Counted from the stretch's first letter, positions 47,715-58,220 are shown. The stretch: DNA of 64,000 bases from Actinopolymorpha rutila (GCF_013407855.1 NZ_JACBZH010000001.1:1798001-1862000); one strand, 5' to 3'. Notes: a model not told the origin generated them from the sequence alone. Numbers and translations are program-made.

Positions 47715-48956
47715 TCAGCGGGCTCCGCTCACCAGGGCGGGCGTCCGGCGGAGCAGCAGCGTGAGCGCACCGGTGGCGGCCAGCAGCACGGTGGCCAGGA
47801 TCACCACACCGGGCCACCCGGCGCCGGTCCAGGCGCGGCCGGCGACGGAGCCGAACACCGACGAGCCCAGGTAGTACGTGAAGAGGTAGAGCGACGCGGC
47901 CTGGCCGGTGGACACGCCGCCGGCGTGCGCCCGCGCCGGAACCCACCCGCTGGCCACGCCGTGCACGGCGAAGAATCCGCCGGTGAACACCGCGAGCCCG
48001 GCGATCACGACCACCAGCGACGACGGCAACGTGAGCAGCGCGCCGGCGACGGTCAGCAGGCAGGCCAGGGGGAGGACGGTGCGCCGTCCGTACTTGTCGG
48101 CCAGCCGCCCGAACGCCGTGGAGCTGATCGAGCCGACCGGGTAGACGAGGAACACCAGCCCGGCGGCACCCAGTCCGAGGCCGAACGCCCCTTGGGTGAG
48201 CCGGAAGCCCATCGTGTTGAACACCGCGACCAGCGCGCCCATCGAGCAGCCGCCCACGCCGTACAACGCGAGCAGGCCGGGGTCGGTCACCGCACGCAGG
48301 CTCGTCCGGGCCAGCGCGCGCAGCCCGGTCGGCTGGGGAACGAAGTGGCGGGACGGCGGAAGCAGCGATCGAACGGCGAGCGCACACACCAGGCCGAGGC
48401 AGGCGGTCGACGCCAGCGCCCACCGCCAGCCGGCGAACTCGGCGACCGACGCGGTCAACAGCCGGCCGACCATCCCTCCGAGCGCCGTGCCGCCGACGTA
48501 CAGGCCGGCCGCTCGGGCATGCGTGGACGGATGCAGCTCCTCCCGCAGGTAGGCGGTGGCGACGGCGGGGAGCCCGGCGAGCACGGCACCCTCGGCCAGC
48601 CGAGACGCCAGCAGCGCCGGCCAGCTCGGTGCCAGCGCGCCGGCCGCCGCCACCACGGCGGAGGCGATCAGGGACAGATGGATCAGCCGGGTACGCCCCA
48701 CGACGTCGGACAGCGGACCGGCCACCAGCAGCATGACGCCCAGCCCCAGGGTGGTCAGGGAGACGGTGAGAGTGCTGGCCGCGGTGGACACTCCGAACCG
48801 GGCGGCGAGTTCGGGGAGGATCGCCTGCGTGCTGTAGATGAGTGCGAAGGTCGCCACCCCGGCCGCGAACAACGCGCCGACGACGCGCCGGTAGCCGGCG
48901 GTCCCGGGCCGGTGGCCCTGGTCGGTGGGTGCTGGTGCCTCCACGACAGCGGTCAT
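47715..48956 (-). CDS. MFS transporter
   Basis: 413 aa with 12 membrane helices. MFS loop motif GPLSDVVGRTRLI in loop 2-3 and GRLADKYGRRTVLP in loop 8-9. It belongs to the drug:H+ / YnfM-like group (12 TMS). Substrate unknown; pairing with a divergent LysR gene is typical of YnfM/arabinose-efflux-like exporters. I take ATG 48956 (MTAVVEAPAPTDQG); an earlier in-frame start adds 20 unlikely residues. Confidence 0.88.
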   Translation of the reverse strand: MTAVVEAPAPTDQGHRPGTAGYRRVVGALFAAGVATFALIYSTQAILPELAARFGVSTAASTLTVSLTTLGLGVMLLVAGPLSDVVGRTRLIHLSLIASAVVAAAGALAPSWPALLASRLAEGAVLAGLPAVATAYLREELHPSTHARAAGLYVGGTALGGMVGRLLTASVAEFAGWRWALASTACLGLVCALAVRSLLPPSRHFVPQPTGLRALARTSLRAVTDPGLLALYGVGGCSMGALVAVFNTMGFRLTQGAFGLGLGAAGLVFLVYPVGSISSTAFGRLADKYGRRTVLPLACLLTVAGALLTLPSSLVVVIAGLAVFTGGFFAVHGVASGWVPARAHAGGVSTGQAASLYLFTYYLGSSVFGSVAGRAWTGAGWPGVVILATVLLAATGALTLLLRRTPALVSGAR

Positions 48957-49038
48957 ACGTTCGACTGTGCGCCGCCGCGGGCCATACGTCCAATGTCGTA
49001 CGTGACAATGATCCATGCGTCGGGCGTATGATGGCGCC
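48957..49038. promoter_or_regulatory. Divergent LysR operator region
   Basis: 82 bases between the MFS and LysR genes. CATACG occurs at 48954-48959 and 48985-48990 and its inverse CGTATG at 49025-49030; CGTACG lies between. These repeats suit LysR binding and mutual control of both genes. Confidence 0.45.
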
Positions 49039-49908
49039 GTGCACCTTCGCGATCTGGGCTGGCTCGTCGCCCTCGCCGACCATCAGCACGTCACCGACAC
49101 CGCCGCGGCCCTGAACACCAGCCAGCCCACGCTGTCGCGCGCGCTGGCCAGGATGGAGGCCGAGCTCGGCACCCGCGTCTTCGAGCGGGCGCCGGACGGA
49201 GTGCATCCCACCCCCACCGGTCAGCTCGTCCTCGCCGCCGCGCGCGACCTCACCGCGAGGTACGACCAACTGCTGGCTGACCTCGGCAGTGTGCTGGACC
49301 CGGACACCGGCGTTGTGCGGCTGGCGTTCCTCGACTCCATCGCCACCTCGCTGGTGCCGCGGGTGCTGCGTTCCTTCCACGAACACGCGCCCGGTGTGCG
49401 GGTCATGCTCAGCCAGGAGCCGGCGCACGAGATCGTCCGCGACCTGGAGGTCGGTGCGGTCGACCTGGCCATCCTGTCCCCGCGCCCGGTCGGCGACTTC
49501 GGCTGGCATCCGTTGCAGGAGGAGCGGTTGGTGCTCGTGGTGCCACCGGGCCACCGGCTTCGCCGGCGCAGGCGGATCGCGCTGCGGGAGCTGGCCGGTG
49601 AGGAACTCGTCACCACCCCGGTCGGCTTCGGCTTCCGCACCCTGGTGGACACGCTGCTCGACGACGCGGGCGTGTCGCCGGCGATCTCGTTCGTGAGCCA
49701 GGACCTCGCCACCATCGAGGGGCTGGTCGCCGCCGGGCTGGGGGTGGCGATCGTTCCCGAACCCTTTGCCGGGCAGTCGGGCACGGTGGGAGTCGCCATC
49801 GCCGCCGAAGCCGCCCGGCGCACCATCGGGCTCACCTGGCGTACGGACCGGACGTTGTCCGCGCCCGCGCGACGGTTCCGGGATTTCGTCACGACCTCCC
49901 CGCGCTGA
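49039..49908 (+). CDS. LysR-family transcriptional regulator
   Basis: 289 aa. Winged HTH at residues 1-60 (LRDLGWLVALADHQHVTDTA, TSQPTLSRALARMEAELG), then the periplasmic-binding-like effector domain (VVRLAFLDSIATSLVPRVLR; GLGVAIVPEP). GTG start places HTH at the N-terminus as in the family; a start eight codons earlier is possible. Divergent from the MFS gene, which it most likely controls. Confidence 0.88.
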   Translation: MHLRDLGWLVALADHQHVTDTAAALNTSQPTLSRALARMEAELGTRVFERAPDGVHPTPTGQLVLAAARDLTARYDQLLADLGSVLDPDTGVVRLAFLDSIATSLVPRVLRSFHEHAPGVRVMLSQEPAHEIVRDLEVGAVDLAILSPRPVGDFGWHPLQEERLVLVVPPGHRLRRRRRIALRELAGEELVTTPVGFGFRTLVDTLLDDAGVSPAISFVSQDLATIEGLVAAGLGVAIVPEPFAGQSGTVGVAIAAEAARRTIGLTWRTDRTLSAPARRFRDFVTTSPR

Positions 49909-49912
49909 CGCG

Positions 49913-50503
49913 TCAGTGGCCGGCCGGCCGGTAGACGCCGACGAACACTCCGGTGTCGGTGGTCAGCGACTCGGCCACCTCGAAGGCGGACAGGTCCGAG
50001 CCGGAGCACGCGAACAGCCGCCGGCCCGAGCCGAGTACCAGCGGGTGCACCATCAGGACGAGCTCGTCCACCAGACCATGCGGCAGCAGCGAGCGGACCA
50101 GCTCACCGCTGCCGAACACCACGAGGTTGTCGGCCTCCTCGGCCCGCAGGCGGCTCACCGCCTCGACGGCGTCGCCCTTCAGGAGAACGGAGTTCTGCCA
50201 GGGAAGCGGGTCATTCAGCGTGGTCGACACGACGTACTTCCGCACCCGGGTCAGCGCCTCGGTGAACGGGTTCGGCTCCTGCGCGGGCCAGTAGGTCGCG
50301 AACTGGTCGTACGTTCGCCGCCCGGCCAGCAGCGACCAGGAAGCTCCCATCCGAGCGCCCATCACCTTCTGCATCACCGGGTCCTGGTGCCGGCTCGCCC
50401 AGCCGCCACGCACGAACCCGTCCCGCGGGTCCTCGTCCGCGCTGCCCGGTGACTGCATCACGCCGTCGAGGGTGAGGTGTTCGACCGCGATGACCTTGCC
50501 CAT
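49913..50503 (-). CDS. DHFR/RibD-family reductase
   Basis: 196 aa. RibD C-terminal fold: MGKVIAVEHLTLDGVMQSPG, LLAGRRTYDQFATYWP, KYVVSTTLNDPLPWQNS, NLVVFGSGELVRSLL, GLVDELVLMVHPLVLGSGRR. NADPH-dependent reductases of this group act on unknown substrates and are frequent in actinomycetes. ATG 50503 with GAAGGAGA before it. Converges with the LysR gene, four bases apart. Confidence 0.85.
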   Translation of the reverse strand: MGKVIAVEHLTLDGVMQSPGSADEDPRDGFVRGGWASRHQDPVMQKVMGARMGASWSLLAGRRTYDQFATYWPAQEPNPFTEALTRVRKYVVSTTLNDPLPWQNSVLLKGDAVEAVSRLRAEEADNLVVFGSGELVRSLLPHGLVDELVLMVHPLVLGSGRRLFACSGSDLSAFEVAESLTTDTGVFVGVYRPAGH

Positions 50504-50555
50504 GCCGTGTCTCCTTCGTCGCCGGCCGACTGGGTGGTTGCGAAGTGCCGGCTCC

Positions 50556-50894
50556 TCACCCTCCACACGAACGACGAGCGCCCGGATCGACAGCACGAAC
50601 TCCGGAGGTCGAACGCAACGCCTCGAACGCCGTACGCGCGGCGGCGCCGATGGCCAGGTCGATGTCGGGAGCGATGACCACCCGATCGCCGGACCGCGCC
50701 TCGACCACGCCGATCTCGTGCCTTAGGTGCAGGAACGACGCGGTCTTGCCACTCACCCGTACGGTGTCGGTCCGCAGGTCGGCCGACATCCGGAACGTGA
50801 ACACCTGCTGCGCCATCAGGCGACGCAGCTCGGCCGTCGCCGCCGGCACCGAGATCTCGTCGAGCCACACCCGGCACAGGAAGTCGACGAGCGC
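50556..50894 (-). pseudogene. C-terminal remnant of a serine hydrolase (beta-lactamase-like)
   Basis: About 113 codons open on the minus strand. The segment RVWLDEISVPAATAELRRLM, RMSADL..., VRVSGKTASFLHLRHEIGVV and VIAPDIDLAIGAAARTAFEA reads as the C-terminal third of a class A beta-lactamase-like serine hydrolase. The KTG triad is KTA here. The SxxK and SDN blocks and the whole N-terminal part are missing, and the homology stops near 50894, next to where a second, opposite beta-lactamase remnant begins. Confidence 0.6.
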
Positions 50895-50902
50895 CTGGGC
50901 GC

Positions 50903-51393
50903 ATCCTGTTGCAGGCAACCGACGGGCCCCGCGGCTTCACCAGGTTCTGCCGCGCCATCGGTGACGAGTACACCCGGCTGGACAGGTACGAGACGGACAT
51001 GAGCGACGCGGTGCCCGGCGACGACCGGGACACCACCACCCCGGAGGCGATGGGACGCAGCTACGGGCGGCTCGTCCTGGGACGTGCGCTGAAGCGTTCC
51101 ACCGCGACCAGCTGGTGTCCTGGCTGAAGGTGAACACCACGAGTGGCCCGCGCTTTCGTGCCGGTCTGCCGGACGACTGGGTGCTCGCCGACAAGACGGG
51201 CAACGGTGGCTACGGCACCGTGAACGACATCGGCATCGTGTGGACGCCGAAGGGTACGACCCTCCTCGTCTCCGTCCTGTCCACCAAGGAGATGAGGGGC
51301 GTCGAGGCCGACCAACGGGTGCTCGCCGACGCCGCCCGCCTGCTCGCCCGCACCCTCGCACCCGGCGAGTCCGGCGAGTCCGGCGCGCGGTGA
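50903..51393 (+). pseudogene. Class A beta-lactamase remnant, truncated and frameshifted
   Basis: Frame one (from 50903 to about 51100) reads ILLQATDGPRGFTRFCRAIG, DEYTRLDRYETDMSDAVPGD and DRDTTTPEAMGRSYGRLVLG: the omega-loop Glu166 region (RYETD) is present. Near 51085-51110 the frame slips by one base; the rest, DQLVSWLKVNTTSGPRFRAG, LPDDWVLADKTGNGGYGTVND and LLVSVLS, is in another frame and contains the KTG triad (DKTGNGG). The signal peptide, catalytic Ser70 (SxxK) and SDN parts are absent. Dead on two counts: N-terminal loss and frameshift. Confidence 0.85.
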
Positions 51394-51456
51394 GGAGCGA
51401 TCCTCAGCCGGCGAGATCCCGCCGCCCGAGCACACGCGTCGTTCGTTGCGGGATCG

Positions 51457-51891
51457 TCAACCGGTCCGGGTGCGGAGTCGCTGCGCCAGGGTGGGGATCA
51501 CCACCGTCGCGGCGACGAGGTGCAGCCCGAGGAGGGCGGCGGTGGTGGCAGGGTGTGCCCCGACGAGGAAGGGCGGGATCAACGAGATCGCGGTCAGCGA
51601 CACCGCCGTCTGCACGAATCGCTCGGTGGGGCGAGCGCTCCAGCGAAGAAGAGCGGCGGCAATGACGAAGCCCACGATCGAGAAGATGCCGGTCACCACC
51701 CCGAACCCGGGCAACGGGATCGTCTCACCACCATCGGGGACCTCGAAGTCGACGCCGGCGGCGTGGGCAAGCGCAGCGGCGAGGGTGGTGGCCACCATCG
51801 CCACGAGCATGGCGACGAAGCCGCTGCCGGCGAGCCCGCGGAGTCGGTGGGCGTAGCTCACCCGGATGGTCCCCGGGTCACCGACGCTCAT
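51457..51891 (-). CDS. DUF6069 family membrane protein
   Basis: 144 aa with four membrane helices (FVAMLVAMVATTLAAALAHA; GFGVVTGIFSIVGFVIAAAL; FVQTAVSLTAISLIPPFLVG; TAALLGLHLVAATVVIPTLA), the DUF6069 layout. Role unknown. Its ATG overlaps the stop of the sigma gene upstream (ATGA), so it is coupled to it and may be a regulatory target or partner. Confidence 0.75.
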   Translation of the reverse strand: MSVGDPGTIRVSYAHRLRGLAGSGFVAMLVAMVATTLAAALAHAAGVDFEVPDGGETIPLPGFGVVTGIFSIVGFVIAAALLRWSARPTERFVQTAVSLTAISLIPPFLVGAHPATTAALLGLHLVAATVVIPTLAQRLRTRTG

Positions 51892-52922
51892 CGGGAAGCT
51901 TCCGTGCCGTCCGCCGGCAGCCGCGCCGGAAGCCCGAGCCGCGGGAACTGGTCGTCGTGGAAGGTGACGATCTCGGTGATCGCCCCGCCGGTGATGCGCA
52001 GGACGTCGATCGTCAGCGGCAGGTAGGCGCCCTCCTGCTTCCGCCAGAGGTAGAAGGCGACGGCGGGCTGGCGGTTCACGGAGGTCGGGATGGAGCGCAG
52101 GCCGGTCATGCCCTCGAAGCCGTCCTCGACCCAGTCGTTCACCACGGCGTCGCGGCCGATGTGCAGACCCGGCGTGGGCGGCATCGAGCAGCGGACGTCG
52201 TCGCGCAGCATGGTCGCGATCGTGTCGATGTCCGTGGCCACGCTGGCGTCGGCGAAGCGGCGTACCAGCTCGCGCGTCCCTGTGTCCTCGTCGCCTCCGG
52301 TCCAGTCCTGCCGCTCGGCGGGCAGGTGCTCCCGCATGCCGGCGCGGGCCCGCTGCAGCGCGCTGTTCACGGAGTTGACGGAGTCCCCGAGGAACTCCGC
52401 GACGTCCTTCGCCGGCCAGCCGAGCACGTCTCGCAGGATCAGTACGGCCCGCGGGCGCGGGGCGAGGTGCTGGACCGCGACCAGGTAGGCCAGCTCGATC
52501 GTCTCCCGTGCCACGGCGACGGTTTCCGGCTCGTCCGCGTCGCCCGCGGGCGGCTCGTCGAGCAGCCGGTCCGGGTAGGGCTGCAGCCACGGCACCTCGC
52601 CGCCGGTCGCAGGCTCCGGCCGGCACTTGGCGAGCCGGTCCAGGCAGGCGTTGGTGGCGATCCGGTACAGCCAGGCCCGGAACGTCGACCGCCCCTCGAA
52701 GGTCTCCCGCCGCCGCCAGGCACGGAGGAACGTCTCCTGCACGGTGTCCTCGGCGTCCTCGAACGACCCGAGCATCCGGTAGCAGTGCACGTGCAGCTCC
52801 CGCCGGTGCCGTTCCGCCAGCCCCGAGAACGCCGGCTCGTCGACCTCGCCCAGCCCGCTACTCAGACCGCCCTCGCCCAGCCCGCTCACGCCCAGCCCCT
52901 CCAACCGCGTGTCCGCCCTCAT
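51888..52922 (-). CDS. ECF sigma factor with C-terminal SnoaL-like domain (SigG/SigX5-like)
   Basis: 344 aa. Region 2 (HVHCYRMLGSFEDAEDTVQE, FRAWLYRIATNACLDRLAK), region 4 (LAPRPRAVLILRDVLGWPAK, DSVNSVNSALQRARAGMRE), then a NTF2/SnoaL-like domain of about 125 residues (DIDTIATMLRDDVRCSMPPT...LPLTIDVLRITGGAITEIVT). Such sigma factors use the tail in place of a separate anti-sigma factor; no anti-sigma gene is adjacent. ATG 52922 after GGAAGGATGACCTG; the first 30 residues are repeat-like (GLGVSGLGEGGLSSGLGE). Confidence 0.9.
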   Translation of the reverse strand: MRADTRLEGLGVSGLGEGGLSSGLGEVDEPAFSGLAERHRRELHVHCYRMLGSFEDAEDTVQETFLRAWRRRETFEGRSTFRAWLYRIATNACLDRLAKCRPEPATGGEVPWLQPYPDRLLDEPPAGDADEPETVAVARETIELAYLVAVQHLAPRPRAVLILRDVLGWPAKDVAEFLGDSVNSVNSALQRARAGMREHLPAERQDWTGGDEDTGTRELVRRFADASVATDIDTIATMLRDDVRCSMPPTPGLHIGRDAVVNDWVEDGFEGMTGLRSIPTSVNRQPAVAFYLWRKQEGAYLPLTIDVLRITGGAITEIVTFHDDQFPRLGLPARLPADGTEASR

Positions 52923-53036
52923 CAGGTCATCCTTCCGTCCCGTCGGGTCCCGTCGTAGGTATGACGGGTGCGGGCGCGAGAACTCATCACCAGGGACATC
53001 CGGCGGCCCGCTGGGAGGTGAGAAAGGCCAGGTTGA

Positions 53037-54674
<1,638 letters not shown>

Positions 54675-54709
54675 ATGCTCGCGGTCGGATGGCCGTGGCT
54701 GGCGTCTGG

Positions 54710-55147
54710 TCAGTCCTGCTCGAGTACGGACGGCGGCAGCTCGATGTCGGGTACGAGTTCGACGAGCAGGCCGCGGACGCGGGTGTCGATGTCGGCGACG
54801 ATACGGCGGACCGTGACCTCGTCCTGGCCGCCGGGATCGTCCACGGGCCAGTCGACGTACCTCACGCCTGGTACGTAAGGGCATTCCTCCCCGCACCCGA
54901 GGGTGATGGCCAGATCGCTGGCGAGGACCGTCTCGCGAGTGAGCAGTTTGGGATGCTCCCCGGAGGTGTCAACCCCGAGTTGCCGCAGGGCCTCGGCGAC
55001 CTCGGGATGGATGTGCTCACCGGGTTGCGTGCCCGCGGACACGGCGATGACGCGGCCGCCCGCGTAGTGCTCGGTGAGGACGCGGGCCGCCACGGACCTG
55101 CCGCCGTTGCGTACGCACGCGAAGACGATCTGGGGCCGGTCGTTCAT
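54710..55147 (-). CDS. arsC: Arsenate reductase, low-molecular-weight phosphatase type
   Basis: 145 aa. Reduces arsenate to arsenite. P-loop CVRNGGRS (Cys11, CxxxxxRS) and late VDDPGGQDE (the Asp-Pro acid loop, WPVDDP). Compared with the usual CTGNSCRS of the thioredoxin type, it is like the mycothiol-linked actinobacterial forms. ATG after GAAGGAG. Downstream of acr3 on the same strand (58 bases), forming acr3-arsC. Confidence 0.88.
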   Translation of the reverse strand: MNDRPQIVFACVRNGGRSVAARVLTEHYAGGRVIAVSAGTQPGEHIHPEVAEALRQLGVDTSGEHPKLLTRETVLASDLAITLGCGEECPYVPGVRYVDWPVDDPGGQDEVTVRRIVADIDTRVRGLLVELVPDIELPPSVLEQD

Positions 55148-55204
55148 GCGGACTCCTTCGACGTACGAACACGGCGCCGGTGCCCACTGCGTCGCTCTCC
55201 GGTG

Positions 55205-56326
55205 TCAACGCACACTTGCGCGCCCCTCTCTCGTCGGCTGGTCGGGAAAGAACCGGCGTGCCCACAGGCTCACGTAGACCAGGCCGACAAGTACGGGAAC
55301 CTCGATCAGCGGTCCGACGACTCCGGCCAGGGCCTGGCCGCTGGTCACGCCGAACACCGCGATCGCGACCGCGATGGCGAGTTCGAAGTTGTTGCCGGCG
55401 GCGGTGAACGCGACCGTGGTCGAGCGGCTGTAGCCCAGGCCGACGGTGCGGGAGATCAGCATGGACCCACCCCACATGAGCGCGAAGTACACCACGAGGG
55501 GTACGGCGATGCGGGCGACGTCGAGGGGTTCGGAGGTGATCGCCCGGCCCTGGAGCGCGAACAGGATGACGATGGTGAACAGCAGCCCGTACAGCGCCCA
55601 CGGTCCGAGCCGGGGGAGCAGCCGCGACTCGTACCACTCGCGGCCTCGCCGCCGCTCGCCCAGTCGGCGGGTGAGGTAGCCGACGAGCAGGGGGATGCCG
55701 AGGAAGACGACGACACTGCCGGCGATCTGTACCGGGGACACGTCGATGCCGGTGGTGTCCAGGCCGAGCAGCCCGGGGAGCAGTGCGAGGTAGAACCAGC
55801 CGAGCAGTCCGAATGCCAGGACCTGGAAGACGGAGTTCAGCGCCACCAGGACCGCGGCGGCCTCGCGGTCACCGCAGGCCAGGTCGTTCCAGATGATCAC
55901 CATGGCGATGCAGCGGGCGAGGCCGACGACGATCAGCCCGGTGCGGTACTCGGGAAGGTCTGGGAGGAACGTCCAGGCGAGGGCGAACATGAGCGCCGGG
56001 CCGACCAGCCAGTTGAGCACCAGCGACAAGATCATGGTGCGTCGGTCGCGGGCGACGTGGCCCACCTCGTCGTAGCGGACCTTCGCGAGGACGGGATACA
56101 TCATCACCAGCAGCCCAAGGGCGATGGGCAGGGACACGGAGCTGACCTTGATGGCGTCCAGCGCCGCGGCGATGCCGGGCACCCACCGTCCGAGCAGGAG
56201 ACCCGCGACCATCGCCAGACCGATCCAGACGGGCAGGAACCGGTCCAGACGCGACAGTCCGCCCACCACTCCATGCGGGGCGACGCCCGCCGAGCGCGCG
56301 TCGACGACGGTAGGAGGCTGGCTCAT
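55205..56326 (-). CDS. acr3: Arsenite efflux transporter, ACR3 family
   Basis: 373 aa with ten membrane helices. Family motif with the essential Cys: GLARCIAMVIIWNDLACGDR (Cys in helix 4), and FTAAGNNFELAIAVAI in helix 9. It exports arsenite. ATG at 56326 in a divergent promoter with arsR (52 bases). Operon acr3-arsC. Confidence 0.93.
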   Translation of the reverse strand: MSQPPTVVDARSAGVAPHGVVGGLSRLDRFLPVWIGLAMVAGLLLGRWVPGIAAALDAIKVSSVSLPIALGLLVMMYPVLAKVRYDEVGHVARDRRTMILSLVLNWLVGPALMFALAWTFLPDLPEYRTGLIVVGLARCIAMVIIWNDLACGDREAAAVLVALNSVFQVLAFGLLGWFYLALLPGLLGLDTTGIDVSPVQIAGSVVVFLGIPLLVGYLTRRLGERRRGREWYESRLLPRLGPWALYGLLFTIVILFALQGRAITSEPLDVARIAVPLVVYFALMWGGSMLISRTVGLGYSRSTTVAFTAAGNNFELAIAVAIAVFGVTSGQALAGVVGPLIEVPVLVGLVYVSLWARRFFPDQPTREGRASVR

Positions 56327-56378
56327 CGTTCTCCTCAGCGCTTGGCGAGCCGGTCGGCGGCCGATAACATATCAACTG

Positions 56379-56699
56379 ATGATGACATCACCAAACACTG
56401 ATACCTCGGTCGGCTCGCTGTTCAAGGTGCTCGCCGATCCGCTCCGCCGCCGCATCGTCGAGTTGCTCGCGCAGGAGCAGTTGTGCACCTGCCACCTGGT
56501 CGAGGAGACAGGTGCGGGCCAGACCACGATCAGCAACGCTCTTCGGTTGCTTAGGGAGGCCGGGGTCGTCGAGACCGAACCGTGCGGCCGGTTCACCTAC
56601 TACCGACTGCGTCCCGAGGTGTTGCGCGCACTCGCCGGCGAGGTGGCGCAACTCGCGGCGGGTGCCGATGCCGCGCAGGGCCGTAAGCGGCCCTGCTGA
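56379..56699 (+). CDS. arsR: ArsR-family arsenical repressor
   Basis: 106 aa winged HTH. LFKVLADPLRRRIVELLAQE, metal-sensing ELLAQEQLCTCHLVEE (Cys pair CTC) and recognition helix QTTISNALRLLREAGVV. Divergent from acr3-arsC. The ATG (two in tandem) overlaps an ATCA-N2-TGAT palindrome at 56371-56380, a plausible operator for autoregulation. Confidence 0.9.
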   Translation: MMTSPNTDTSVGSLFKVLADPLRRRIVELLAQEQLCTCHLVEETGAGQTTISNALRLLREAGVVETEPCGRFTYYRLRPEVLRALAGEVAQLAAGADAAQGRKRPC

Positions 56700-56707
56700 C
56701 GTCGACG

Positions 56708-57151
56708 TCAGTTCGCGCAGCACGCACCAGTGGGGCCGACCGGCTCGACGGCGAGGTCGGCCGTTGTCCTGCCTTCCAGCTCGGCTCCGGCGTCGGCGAG
56801 AACGACGTAGTTCTCCCAGCGCTGCCCGTCCGGGCCGGTGATCCAGTGCTTGTCCTGGCGGGCGTAACAGCAAACGACGTCACCTTCGGTTTCCAGGGTC
56901 AGGCCCGCAGCCTCGAGCCGGTTGGCCTGCGCCTCGACCTCCTCCATCGACTCCCGTTCGACGCCGAGGTGGTTGAGGGTGCCGGTGGCTTCGGGGTTCT
57001 CGAACAGCACCAGCTTCAGCGGCGGGTTGTCGACCGCGAAGTTGGCGTACCCGGGACGGCGCTTGGCCGGCTCGGTGTCGAACAGCGTGGAGTAGAACTC
57101 CACGGCCGCGTCGATGTCGGCGACGTTGAGGGCCAGCTGAAGACGGGACAT
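56708..57151 (-). CDS. arsI: ArsI/CadI-type glyoxalase-fold metalloenzyme
   Basis: 147 aa, two-module VOC fold: LQLALNVADIDAAVEFYSTL, FAVDNPPLKLVLFE, NHLGVERESMEEVEAQANRL. The segment DVVCCYARQDKHWITGPDG holds the Cys pair, and a C-terminal GACCAN Cys pair follows, as in ArsI (dioxygen-dependent C-As lyase) and the cadmium-induced CadI. Substrate (organoarsenical versus other) cannot be separated by sequence alone. Divergent from a second arsR; stop nine bases from the first arsR's stop (convergent). Confidence 0.88.
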   Translation of the reverse strand: MSRLQLALNVADIDAAVEFYSTLFDTEPAKRRPGYANFAVDNPPLKLVLFENPEATGTLNHLGVERESMEEVEAQANRLEAAGLTLETEGDVVCCYARQDKHWITGPDGQRWENYVVLADAGAELEGRTTADLAVEPVGPTGACCAN

Positions 57152-57248
57152 GGCTACTCCTGTGGGTTGGCGGGGGAAGGGCTGGGAGTGCCCGTTGGCC
57201 GGACAGGCGGCGACAGGCGACTTCGTGGTCCGTACGGGATAGATACTC

Positions 57249-57287
57249 GTCTATGTGAAGTGCATTGACAAGTGTCTATTTGAAGTT
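57249..57287. promoter_or_regulatory. Direct-repeat operator between arsI and arsR
   Basis: GTCTATGTGAAGTG (57249-57262) and GTCTATTTGAAGTT (57274-57287) are 12-of-14 identical direct repeats 25 bases apart. TTGACA (57265-57270) between them is a -35-like hexamer for the plus strand; on the minus strand TTGTCA and TATCTA flank the first repeat. A probable ArsR-type operator for both genes. Confidence 0.65.
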
Positions 57288-57311
57288 GCTTCTCGTGGCA
57301 CTATGGGTGGC

Positions 57312-57680
57312 ATGCCGAAGCCGCTGCCCGTGATCGAGTTGGCGCCTGCCGGAGGCGCCTGCTGCGCCCCTCTCGCTGACGCACCGCTGACCGCCGAGCA
57401 GGCTGAGGAACTCGCCGTACGGCTCAAGGCGATCGCGGATCCGACCCGGCTACGGCTGCTGTCCCTGATGCTGGCCAGCCCGGGCATGCAGGCATGCACC
57501 TGCGACCTCACCGAACCGCTCGGGCTGACCCAGCCGACCATCACCCACCACCTGCGCAAGCTCGCCGCGGCGGGCCTGGTCGTCCCCGAACGCCGGGTCG
57601 GCAACTTCACCTACTACCGAGTGGTGAGCGACGCACTTACGGGTCTCGCCGGCATCTTCGCCCCGGTCACCGCCACCTGA
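57312..57680 (+). CDS. ArsR-family metalloregulator (second)
   Basis: 122 aa. An N-terminal extension carries a Cys pair (GGACCAPL); winged HTH: AVRLKAIADPTRLRLLSLML, with the sensing region MQACTCDLTEPLGLTQPTIT and HHLRKLAAAGLVVPERRVGN. Cys in both the N-terminal extension and HTH suit a CmtR/SmtB-type As/Cd/Pb sensor. ATG 57312 has GGGTGG directly upstream; ATG 57303 is possible. Divergent from arsI, which it probably controls. Confidence 0.85.
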   Translation: MPKPLPVIELAPAGGACCAPLADAPLTAEQAEELAVRLKAIADPTRLRLLSLMLASPGMQACTCDLTEPLGLTQPTITHHLRKLAAAGLVVPERRVGNFTYYRVVSDALTGLAGIFAPVTAT

Positions 57681-58220
57681 CCAAGAACAGCGGCCTGCTC
57701 GCTCGATGCTCTGGGGAGCCCGAACTTGAGGTCGGTGTGCCGCTTGAAGTTCCTTTTCCCAGCAGGCGAATCGTGCCCGCATCCCTGCGATTCGGGCTTC
57801 GCCGGCGCCGTAGGCCGTGAACTCACGATCGGGGATGCGATGCAGGTAGGACAGGGACTGGGCGCACATCGCCGGGCTGAACCAGGAGTAGCGACCGCTG
57901 GCCAAGATGGCGTTCACGTCGCGGAAATCTCGCGGCGCCCAACGACTGGCCGACGGCGACGAGAGTGGCAGGAGTGTGATCGCGGCGCGGCCAGGTAGGT
58001 CATCCGCGGGCTGCGCGACGGCTGTCGTGGAGGGGCCGCACGATGACCTTGCGTTCGACCGTCCGGAGATGTCCCGCCATGGTCGTGGCGAACACCGAAC
58101 CTTTCCGCGGGCCGGGGTCGGCGGGACCGGCAGGCCGGGACCCGGCAAGGACGGACCTGGCGGGGTCGGGCTGCGGGACATGACACGGCCGGGGCACCCA
58201 GCGAGTGATACCCCGGCCTG
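57681..58220. other. 540 bases without a secure gene; possible decayed gene on the minus strand
   Basis: On the minus strand at about 57930-57700 a frame reads DVNAILASGRYSWFSPAMCA, LSYLHRIPDREFTAYGAG and MRARFACWEKELQA, which looks protein-like, but it has no start near and runs into out-of-frame DNA on both sides. I do not recognise it. The remainder shows nothing. It may be the remnant of a deleted gene. Confidence 0.4.
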
